This document shows, piece after piece, positions 1 to 6,197 of a stretch of 26,965 nucleotides of DNA. Below the pieces are notes generated by a model. The model saw nothing but the letters and a program-made list of their open reading frames with translations, did no database searches and had not been told where the DNA came from. The DNA lies in IMG/VR virus record IMGVR_UViG_3300027861_000166, positions 1 through 26,965 of that record, one strand, 5' to 3'. The position numbers and the translations under genes were made by a program. Source of the stretch: a virus. Numbering within the stretch: position 1 is the stretch's first letter; each line of letters starts with the position of its first letter.

Positions 1-7
1 CAATTCT

Positions 8-96
8 GTGAGAGTCTTTAATCGGAATAAGAGTGCTTAGGTTGTGTAGCCAAGCGAAGACTGTTCAGCATGCGGGTTCGACTCCTGCCTCTCACG
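8..96 (+). tRNA. tRNA-like structure, class II size, anticodon unresolved
   Basis: The ends form a perfect 7-bp acceptor stem (GTGAGAG at 8-14 with CTCTCAC at 89-95). A textbook T arm follows from GCGGG (72-76) and CCTGC (84-88) around the loop TTCGACT. A D arm can be drawn from TTTA (17-20) and TAAG (28-31), with U8, A14, G18 and G19 equivalents in place. The middle is unclear. CTTAGGT (36-42) looks like a Leu(UAG) anticodon loop, but its stem would be mostly G-U pairs. A longer bulged hairpin at 34-56 competes with it. No CCA is encoded. It may be a divergent phage tRNA-Leu or a decayed tRNA; identity is not settled. Confidence 0.42.
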
Positions 97-128
97 GTTA
101 ATTCATTCAAACATAAGCCCACACTAGC

Positions 129-326
129 ATGAAAATCAACCGACAGTTACAAATAGAAGGCGAAAATATAGCAGAACATTACTATAAGGAAAACGATTAC
201 TATTTGTACAAACGTGTTGGATTTGCACCGATAACTTCTGAATATCAACTAAAACCAGACGAATTGGCCAACATATACAAAACCGGCAAAATTTGCAGAA
301 TTCGAAGGATAAACAAAAGGAAGTAG
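129..326 (+). CDS. Small hypothetical protein (65 aa)
   Basis: This is a short, charged protein ending in a strongly basic tail (RIRRINKRK). I do not recognise the family, and there is no signal peptide or membrane segment. It starts 33 bases after the tRNA-like element and has no clear Shine-Dalgarno site. It reads in the same direction as the replication genes, and its last codons contain the AAAAGGAAG that serves as ribosome binding site for the next gene, 4 bases downstream. An overlapping minus-strand frame exists but has no supporting context. A real but poorly characterised phage gene is the most likely reading. Confidence 0.5.
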   Translation: MKINRQLQIEGENIAEHYYKENDYYLYKRVGFAPITSEYQLKPDELANIYKTGKICRIRRINKRK

Positions 327-330
327 AAAC

Positions 331-573
331 ATGTTGCACGCAAGAAAAGATTATCAAAAGCGGGTTCAAGATTCGGCAAATTTAATTCCTGAAGACGAAC
401 CTTGCGTTTTACTCAGAGGTCAAGATAAACTTGCCTGTCAAGCAATTGAATATTATGCATTTCTTTGTGAGCAAAATCAAGCACCTGAAATTGCTGCTAA
501 AATGAAAACTCACGCAAAACTAATGAACGATTGGCCTAAAAAGAAAATACCAGATATGCCAAAAGGTGTATAA
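331..573 (+). CDS. Small hypothetical protein (80 aa)
   Basis: I do not recognise this protein. It is mostly helical and charged, with two cysteines in the middle, and ends in a Lys/Pro-rich stretch (WPKKKIPDMPKG). The start is supported by AAAAGGAAG about 8 bases upstream of the ATG. Its stop codon shares one base with the ATG of the following Sak4-like ATPase (TAATG arrangement), so the two are probably translationally coupled. The AAAAGGTG near its end is the ribosome binding site of that next gene. The position suggests an early or replication-associated accessory protein. Confidence 0.65.
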   Translation: MLHARKDYQKRVQDSANLIPEDEPCVLLRGQDKLACQAIEYYAFLCEQNQAPEIAAKMKTHAKLMNDWPKKKIPDMPKGV

Positions 574-1253
574 TGAACGTAAAACAACTCAGACCTGCCT
601 CAGAACTTGCCAGAATGTTTGGCGTTAAAAGTCTCATATACGGCGGACCGGGAACAGGTAAAACGCCTATGGTTAAAACGTTGCCGCGTCCTGTTATGTG
701 TGTCATTGAGCCGGGCATGTTGTCAATGCGCGACGCTAATACTATACCAGCTTGGGAAGCAAACACACCTGAACGGATTGAAGAATTTTTCACATGGGCT
801 TTAACATCAACTGAAGCAAAGAACTTCGACACAATAGCAATTGATTCAATTAGCCAACTATGCGAAGTGTTTTTAAAACAAGAATTAGACAGGCAAAAGC
901 ACGGCCTTAAGGCTTATGGCGAAATGGCAAGGCGTGTTATGGATTTGGTAAACGCTCTGTACTACACTCCGCAAAAGCATGTCTATCTTATTGGTAAATT
1001 ACATGCTGGTGAAGAAAACGGTGTTAGCATGAAAAAACCGTATTTTCCCGGCAAAGATTTAAACATCAAAATTCCACATATGTATGATGAAATTCTATAT
1101 GTAGGGGAAGCAAACATAGTAGGGCAACCCAAACCAATTATGGCAATAAGAACCAAGCCCATTTTCGGAATAGTAGCCCGTGACAGATCGGGCAAACTTG
1201 AAGAACTAGAACCAACAGATGTAGGAGCGATTTTTACCAAGTGCATGTCTTAA
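573..1253 (+). CDS. Sak4-like RecA-fold ATPase, putative single-strand annealing/recombination protein
   Basis: A P-loop (GGPGTGKT, residues 24-31) is followed by a Walker B-like FDTIAIDS (85-92). At 226 aa it matches the short, core-only RecA-fold phage ATPases of the Sak4/AAA_24 type, which anneal or pair single-stranded DNA during phage recombination. The family is known to work with a phage SSB, and an SSB-like gene lies 44 bases downstream, which supports the call. The start is set by AAAAGGTG 4 bases before the ATG and overlaps the previous stop codon. A general phage nucleotide-binding protein is the alternative name. ATPase activity is well supported; the annealing role is inferred from family and neighbourhood. 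Confidence 0.8.
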   Translation: MNVKQLRPASELARMFGVKSLIYGGPGTGKTPMVKTLPRPVMCVIEPGMLSMRDANTIPAWEANTPERIEEFFTWALTSTEAKNFDTIAIDSISQLCEVFLKQELDRQKHGLKAYGEMARRVMDLVNALYYTPQKHVYLIGKLHAGEENGVSMKKPYFPGKDLNIKIPHMYDEILYVGEANIVGQPKPIMAIRTKPIFGIVARDRSGKLEELEPTDVGAIFTKCMS

Positions 1254-1297
1254 AGTAAGGCATAAACCAAAAAAGCATACAAAGGAGTTAAGCTAGA

Positions 1298-1966
1298 ATG
1301 GCTCAACTAATGCAACCGTTTGACGCAAGTCAACATGACCCAACACAAAGCGCCGGACAAATGCCAATTGGTAAGCATCCGGTTGTCATCACAAGCAGTG
1401 AAATCAAAGCCACAAATGCAGGTGATGGGGGAATGTTGGTTTTCAACCTCCAAATCATCGACGGACCGCAAAAAGGTGGAACGGGTGTTTATCGCTTGAA
1501 CCTGTATCACCAGACGAACGAACAAACCGTTCAGATTGCACATAAACAACTGTCTGCAATTTGCTATGTAATAGGCGTGTTCAATGTAGCAAACACCGAA
1601 CAAATGCACAACATACCTTTTGTTGTTGAAGTCGGACCACAGAAAAACGATCCTCAATACACAGAAGTTAAGAAAGTGTATGACATGCAAGGCAACGAAC
1701 CCGGCAAAACGGGGCAAGCCGCACCTGCTGCACCTGCTGCAACTACGCCTGCTGCTGTCGCACCGGTTCAACCCAACGTTGCCCCTGCTACGCCTCCAGT
1801 AGCTACGCCAACTGCACCAGCGCCTACAGCATGGGCAGCACCAGCGGAAACAGCACCGCCGCCTAATGCAGCAGCACCGGCAGCATGGACGCCCGCACCG
1901 GCAGCAGGTGGAGCAACACCCGCCAATGCTCCTGCCGCTGGCGGAAAAGCCCCTTGGGAAGCTTAA
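1298..1966 (+). CDS. DUF669-type single-stranded DNA-binding protein
   Basis: Residues 1-135 form a compact beta-rich domain (motifs GKHPVVITSSEIKAT and GGMLVFNLQIIDGPQKG) that looks like the DUF669 phage family, considered SSB-like. Residues 145-222 are a low-complexity Ala/Pro/Thr tail ending GGKAPWEA, matching the disordered tail plus short tip layout of SSBs, although the tip lacks the usual acidic DDDIPF. The tail is built on GC-rich CCTGCTG-type repeats, so its base composition differs from the rest. AAAGGAG 10-12 bases before the ATG gives a strong start. It probably coats single strands for the Sak4-like protein and polymerase. A strong hairpin lies 27 bases after the stop. Confidence 0.75.
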   Translation: MAQLMQPFDASQHDPTQSAGQMPIGKHPVVITSSEIKATNAGDGGMLVFNLQIIDGPQKGGTGVYRLNLYHQTNEQTVQIAHKQLSAICYVIGVFNVANTEQMHNIPFVVEVGPQKNDPQYTEVKKVYDMQGNEPGKTGQAAPAAPAATTPAAVAPVQPNVAPATPPVATPTAPAPTAWAAPAETAPPPNAAAPAAWTPAPAAGGATPANAPAAGGKAPWEA

Positions 1967-1993
1967 CTACTGTCGGCTAGCGCCAGGAAGGCA

Positions 1994-2029
1994 AAAGGCG
2001 GCAGAGGTGCATAAACCTTTGTCGCCTTT
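1994..2029 (+). terminator. 14-bp hairpin after the SSB-like gene, probable terminator
   Basis: Bases 1994-2007 pair with 2016-2029 over 14 positions (AAAGGCG with CGCCTTT at the base, three G-U pairs higher up), leaving an 8-base loop. The stem begins in an A run and ends in TTTATT, so it could end transcription of the upstream operon. The T tract is short and partly inside the stem, so an RNA processing or stability role is also possible. A weaker 5-bp hairpin (2037-2041 with 2051-2055) follows. Confidence 0.5.
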
Positions 2030-2060
2030 ATTCAATTTAGCTTGTGACGGGCTAATTCAG

Positions 2061-2143
2061 ATTAAACCCTAACAAGAGCCTCACTAGTAAGCAACAATAA
2101 TGATTAAATTCTAGTTGACCGAAAATGCTTGTTGGGGTTTAAT
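2061..2143. repeat. 16-bp inverted repeat, operator-like, one arm over the promoter
   Basis: ATTAAACCCTAACAAG (2061-2076) is complementary to CTTGTTGGGGTTTAAT (2128-2143) at all 16 positions, counting one G-T pair. The arms are separated by 51 bases. An inner ACTAG/CTAGT pair (2083-2087 and 2111-2115) extends the symmetry. The right arm covers the spacer and -10 of the candidate promoter. This fits a pair of repressor sites, or a long RNA stem followed by TTTT. Confidence 0.6.
2115..2143 (+). promoter_or_regulatory. Sigma70-type promoter for the nuclease-helicase-clamp-polymerase operon
   Basis: TTGACC (2115-2120) matches the -35 consensus at 5 of 6 bases. TTTAAT (2138-2143) matches the -10 consensus at 5 of 6. 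The spacing is the ideal 17 bases. Transcription would start near 2150, about 20 bases before the ATG at 2169. This also explains why a TTG at 2115 should not be taken as a start codon. Confidence 0.55.
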
Positions 2144-2168
2144 TTTTAACTTTGAAAGTGATAAACAA

Positions 2169-3167
2169 ATGACTGACTTAAACGCTCCCGGTGTAGCTAA
2201 AGCTTTATCAAAACGAATCTTAGAAGACATAGACGAATATTGCATTAAATTATACGACGATGGACACAGAACACATTTAGGGGCTAGTCTAATTGGTGAT
2301 GAATGCAAGCGCAAATTGTGGTATGTTTTCAGATGGGTTAAATCCGGATTGTTTGACGGCAGAATGCTAAGACTTTTTAACAGAGGTCACAGGGAAGAAG
2401 ACCGCTATATTGAATGGCTTGAGGGTATTGGCGTGCAAGTGTGGGCAGATGATTTAGACAACTTTAAGCTAATATTGCATCAAGGCGGCGATTATGAAAT
2501 AATGCCAATTGCTGCCGAAATTCCCTTATCTTCCGATTGTTGTGGACGTGATAAGCAGCATATCAAAAGAGCCAAAGCCGACTGTTTAGCATTCCCACAA
2601 TATAGAATTAGCGCCGTTAGCGGTCATTTTGGAGGGTCGTTGGATGGTATTGCAAGACTTCCTGAACGATATGGTGTTAAAAACCCTGTTTTATTGGAGT
2701 TCAAAACGATAAACGATAAGGGACATAAGAAGTTAGTTAAAAGCGGTATGATAATAGAGAAGGCGCAACACTACGCGCAAACCTGTACCTATGGTGTTGA
2801 ATACGGTTTATCACATGTTTTATACATGAGTACACACAAAGACACTGACACTATACACACAGAACTTGTAAAGCTAAATCATCATTTAGGTGAAGAAATG
2901 AAGCTTAAAGCCGAACAGGTTATACGTGCTATAGTTCCACCGCCTAAGCTATCCGAAAACGCAACATTTTTCAAATGCAAGTATTGTGATTTTGCAGATA
3001 TCTGCCATTCAGGCGGAATATGCGAAAAGAATTGCAGAAGTTGCAAACACGCTATGCCTGCTGAAAATGCAGAATGGGTTTGCACGTTAAGTAATGAAAT
3101 AATACCTAAAGACTTCATTCCATTAGCTTGTAACAATTATATGGCAATAACAAACAAATGTATGTAA
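2169..3167 (+). CDS. Cas4/RecB-like PD-(D/E)XK nuclease with Fe-S cysteines
   Basis: With the ATG at 2169 the protein has 332 residues. Nuclease motifs are GSLDG (Asp159), LEFKT (Glu177, Lys179) and a following KAQHYAQ helix. An early cysteine (ECKRKLWY, Cys46) plus CKYCDFADIC (Cys270, 273, 279) gives the four-cysteine pattern of Cas4/AddB-type Fe-S nucleases. A further cysteine cluster at 285-305 could bind another metal. It probably trims DNA ends for recombination or replication. A TTG 18 codons earlier lies in the promoter and lacks a Shine-Dalgarno site, so it is rejected as the start. The 3' end overlaps the helicase gene by 10 bases, which indicates coupling. Confidence 0.8.
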   Translation: MTDLNAPGVAKALSKRILEDIDEYCIKLYDDGHRTHLGASLIGDECKRKLWYVFRWVKSGLFDGRMLRLFNRGHREEDRYIEWLEGIGVQVWADDLDNFKLILHQGGDYEIMPIAAEIPLSSDCCGRDKQHIKRAKADCLAFPQYRISAVSGHFGGSLDGIARLPERYGVKNPVLLEFKTINDKGHKKLVKSGMIIEKAQHYAQTCTYGVEYGLSHVLYMSTHKDTDTIHTELVKLNHHLGEEMKLKAEQVIRAIVPPPKLSENATFFKCKYCDFADICHSGGICEKNCRSCKHAMPAENAEWVCTLSNEIIPKDFIPLACNNYMAITNKCM

Positions 3168-4807
3168 ACCGCTGGTATCAAGATGAAGGCGAGTATTCAA
3201 TCTTTGATTACTTTCAAAGTGGAAATACAGGTAATCCTGTGGTTGCAATGCCTACTGGAACAGGTAAGAGTATTGTTATAGCTAACTTCGTTCGTCGCGT
3301 GTTCGCAAATTGGCCCAAACAACGCATAATGATGTTAACACACGTCAAAGAATTGATAGAACAGAATGCTGAAAAACTAATATCAGTTTGGCCTACTGCC
3401 CCGCTTGGTTTTTACTCTGCTGGTCTTAAGTCCAGAAACACAATTTTACCTATCATCTTTGGCGGCGTGCAATCAGTATCAAAGGCTATTAAAAAGAGTG
3501 TTGAAAGTTCAGATGGTATCCCTTTACACATGAAACATTTTGGTTTTCGTGACTTGGTTATAATAGATGAATGTCACCTATTAAGCCCTAAAGAAGATTC
3601 AATGTATCAGTATGTAATCAACGAACTTTTGAAGATAAACCCCAACCTGAAAATTATAGGTTTCACCGCTACGCCTTACAGATTAAAACAAGGTATGATA
3701 ACAGATGAAGGCGGATTGTTTACAGATATTTGCTATGATGTTACAAAAATTGATTCATTCAATAGATTAATTGCAGAAGGATTTATATCACCGCTAATCC
3801 CAAAAAGAACAAGTACGGAAATCGACGTTTCCGCTGTTGGATTAGCTAGAGGTGATTTCAATTCGAAACAATTGCAAGCTGCTGTTGATAAGGATGAAAT
3901 AACATACGCTGCTGTTAAAGAAACGGTTGAACAAGGATACGACCGCAAATGTTGGCTTGTGTTCGCTACTGGAGTAGATAACGCCGAACATATAGCATCA
4001 ATGTTAGATAGTTTCGGTATACCTGCTGCTGCATGTCATAGTAAGCTAAAAGCAAAAGAAAACGATATTCGAATTCAAGCGTTTAAAAACGGTGAATTAA
4101 GAGCATTGGTTAACAACAACAAACTAACAACAGGTTTCGACCATCCACCTATTGACTTAATTGCAATGTTACGCCCTACATTATCACCGGGATTATGGGT
4201 GCAAATGCTTGGACGTGGAACAAGACCTTCACCCGACACAAACAAAGAAAATTGCTTAGTTTTAGACTTTGCAGGCAACACCCGCCGATTAGGTCCAATC
4301 AACGACCCTGTTAAGCCCCGTAAACCCGGCAAAGGTGGAGGTGATGCACCGGTTAGAATTTGCGAATCGTGTGGGGTTTACAATCATGCTTCGGCTAGAA
4401 TATGTATTTCTTGCGGTGCTGAATTCACATTTGAAAACAAATTATTCACAACAGCAGGAACAGACGAACTGTTAAGAAGTGATGCACCAATTGTTGAATA
4501 CTTTGAAGTGCAAAAATGTCTTTACCGATTGCATGAAAAGAAAAACAAAGAAGGTATTAGAATTAAACCGCCGTCAATGAAAGTATCGTATTTTTGCGGT
4601 CTTCGAATGTTTGACGAATGGATATGTCTAGAACATTCAGGTTTTGCAGGAAAAAGGGCTAGAGACTGGTGGAGGCAAAGACATGCAGAAGAACCGCCGC
4701 CGACAGTTTATCAAGCTTTAGAAAAAGTTTCTCAACTTCGCGTCCCAACTCGCATTAGAGTTTGGGTTAATAAAAAACACCCTGAAATATTAAGTGCAGA
4801 GTGGTAA
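3158..4807 (+). CDS. Superfamily II DEAD/DEAH-type helicase with zinc ribbon
   Basis: Motif I is MPTGTGKS (residues 31-38), motif II is DECH (137-140), motif III is TAT (170-172), and motif VI is QMLGRGTRP (350-357). The second RecA fold includes ATGVDNAEHIA and TTGFDHP. Next comes a zinc-ribbon pattern (Cys402/405 and Cys416/419). The remaining ~130 residues, with many aromatics (FDEWICLEHSGFAGKRARDWW), form a separate C-terminal domain that I cannot name. This layout is common in phage replication helicases related to RecG/UvsW/RadD-like proteins. It likely unwinds or remodels forks or recombination intermediates. It overlaps the nuclease gene, so nuclease and helicase may act together. Confidence 0.85.
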   Translation: MYVNRWYQDEGEYSIFDYFQSGNTGNPVVAMPTGTGKSIVIANFVRRVFANWPKQRIMMLTHVKELIEQNAEKLISVWPTAPLGFYSAGLKSRNTILPIIFGGVQSVSKAIKKSVESSDGIPLHMKHFGFRDLVIIDECHLLSPKEDSMYQYVINELLKINPNLKIIGFTATPYRLKQGMITDEGGLFTDICYDVTKIDSFNRLIAEGFISPLIPKRTSTEIDVSAVGLARGDFNSKQLQAAVDKDEITYAAVKETVEQGYDRKCWLVFATGVDNAEHIASMLDSFGIPAAACHSKLKAKENDIRIQAFKNGELRALVNNNKLTTGFDHPPIDLIAMLRPTLSPGLWVQMLGRGTRPSPDTNKENCLVLDFAGNTRRLGPINDPVKPRKPGKGGGDAPVRICESCGVYNHASARICISCGAEFTFENKLFTTAGTDELLRSDAPIVEYFEVQKCLYRLHEKKNKEGIRIKPPSMKVSYFCGLRMFDEWICLEHSGFAGKRARDWWRQRHAEEPPPTVYQALEKVSQLRVPTRIRVWVNKKHPEILSAEW

Positions 4808-4810
4808 ATT

Positions 4811-5059
4811 ATGATGAGAATTAGTGTTAGAAATTGGTATCTAAGCTCAATAGATAATATTGACAAAAATAAAAGTATTGAAAGAAATTGTCATTCTACT
4901 CAATTTGGCTCAACTATAAATGAACTAATGATAGAAATGCAAAGAGGCGACAGAAGGCGTATTTACAGAAAACTTGAATATTTGGTAGACAGGGAAATTT
5001 TAAGCAAAAGGAAATGCGCCGGTCAAAACGTTTATTATATTAAAAACAGGTTGAAATAA
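4811..5059 (+). CDS. Small winged-helix-like protein (82 aa)
   Basis: The C-terminal half (RIYRKLEYLVDREILSKRK followed by QNVYYIK) looks like a recognition helix plus beta wing, as in winged helix-turn-helix DNA-binding proteins. The protein is basic, consistent with nucleic acid binding. It starts with ATGATG 3 bases after the helicase stop and ends one base before the clamp-like gene, so it belongs to the replication operon. It could be a local transcription regulator (perhaps of the operator-like repeat upstream) or a replication accessory factor. The fold is inferred from pattern alone. Confidence 0.55.
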   Translation: MMRISVRNWYLSSIDNIDKNKSIERNCHSTQFGSTINELMIEMQRGDRRRIYRKLEYLVDREILSKRKCAGQNVYYIKNRLK

Positions 5060-5060
5060 A

Positions 5061-6197
5061 ATGGAAATTGAAAACAACATACCATTGCCAAGTGAAAACG
5101 AATGGTCAGAACCAACAGAAACATTAGAGAAAAAACCTAAACACAGAGCAAGACGAAAGAAGAAAGCACCAAATCCTGCACAAAGTTTGTTAGATGCAAT
5201 TAAGTTTATTAAACCTTGTCAAAAGAAAGCAGGAACGCCTCAACAGCAATTTTGTTGTATTAGAGGCAATTGGATTGCAGCATCAAGTAACTTTATGACA
5301 ATTGGCGCAAAAGTTGAAGAGGATTTAGAGGCTTGCCCACAATCAACGCAACTAGAAGAAGCCTTAAAACAAGTTGAGCATACTGTTTCAATAGCTCAAG
5401 TATCCGAAACTACACTTTCTGTTGTAAGTGGTGAATTAAAAGCCTTAATTCAGTGTGTTAACGCGGATCAAATTGCAATTACTCCACCTGATGCGCGAGT
5501 TGCTTTTTGTGACGACAGAATAAAGGACGCTTTCAGCGTTTTAGCGCCCTTGGCGACCGAAGGGGCATCTAATGCCGTTTACGCCTCTGTGCTGCTACAA
5601 GCAGGCTCTGCTGTGGCAACGAATGGCCCCGCAATGGTAGAATACTGGCATGGAATCGACCTACCTACCATCCTTGTACCAAAACAGGCAGTTGCGGCCA
5701 TTGCCAAGACTAAAAAGAGCTTGACCGGTTTCGGCTATTCCGGTCCTTCTGCAACGTTTTGGTTTGAAGATGATTCATTTATCAAAACACAACTTTACAA
5801 TGAACAATACGTTAACTATGAACAACACCTTAAAAGAGACGACCTTAAACCAATTGAACTACACGAAGACTTTTTCAAAGCAACTAAGACTATTGCAAAG
5901 TTCACAAAAAGCGGTATAGTATACTTTGAAAATGGTAAACTAGCATCACATGAATTAGAGCAAGAAGCGTCAACGTATTCAATTGAAGGTTTACCCGATG
6001 GATTAAGTTTTAACACCAAATGGTTGTTAATGGTCGAATCTGTTTTTAAGAAAGTACACTTTGATTGTACTAATCGCGTAGAAGGTGACTATATTTTACC
6101 TATGGCTTATTTCTTTGGCGATAGTGCACGCGGCGTTGTACTAGGCGTTAAAGGTAAGATTGCATCAGATTTAAAGGTTGACAATGGAACAAAATGA
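5061..6197 (+). CDS. Beta-clamp-like (DnaN-type) sliding clamp homologue
   Basis: This 378-residue protein has the length of a bacterial beta clamp. Residues 175-215 resemble clamp repeats (ASVLLQAGSAVATNG, then DLPTILVPKQAVAAIAKT). The first 45 residues are a charged extension with a very basic patch (KHRARRKKK) not found in standard clamps. It lies directly upstream of the polymerase gene and overlaps it, which fits a processivity factor. Bases 5521-5760 are about 52% GC, against about 30-35% on both sides, and the third-position bias changes as well, so this part was probably acquired by recombination. Similarity is weak at the ends; a clamp-fold accessory protein of another kind is possible. 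Confidence 0.6.
   Translation: MEIENNIPLPSENEWSEPTETLEKKPKHRARRKKKAPNPAQSLLDAIKFIKPCQKKAGTPQQQFCCIRGNWIAASSNFMTIGAKVEEDLEACPQSTQLEEALKQVEHTVSIAQVSETTLSVVSGELKALIQCVNADQIAITPPDARVAFCDDRIKDAFSVLAPLATEGASNAVYASVLLQAGSAVATNGPAMVEYWHGIDLPTILVPKQAVAAIAKTKKSLTGFGYSGPSATFWFEDDSFIKTQLYNEQYVNYEQHLKRDDLKPIELHEDFFKATKTIAKFTKSGIVYFENGKLASHELEQEASTYSIEGLPDGLSFNTKWLLMVESVFKKVHFDCTNRVEGDYILPMAYFFGDSARGVVLGVKGKIASDLKVDNGTK

Noticed and set aside
1307-1771. 154-aa minus-strand frame opposite the SSB-like gene
   Set aside because: It lies fully antisense to a gene with a strong ribosome binding site and recognisable domain; the frame is open because of the Ala/Pro-rich composition of the sense strand.
2115-2168. 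Upstream TTG start for the nuclease
   Set aside because: The TTG is the -35 element of the promoter and would lie upstream of the predicted transcription start; no Shine-Dalgarno site precedes it.
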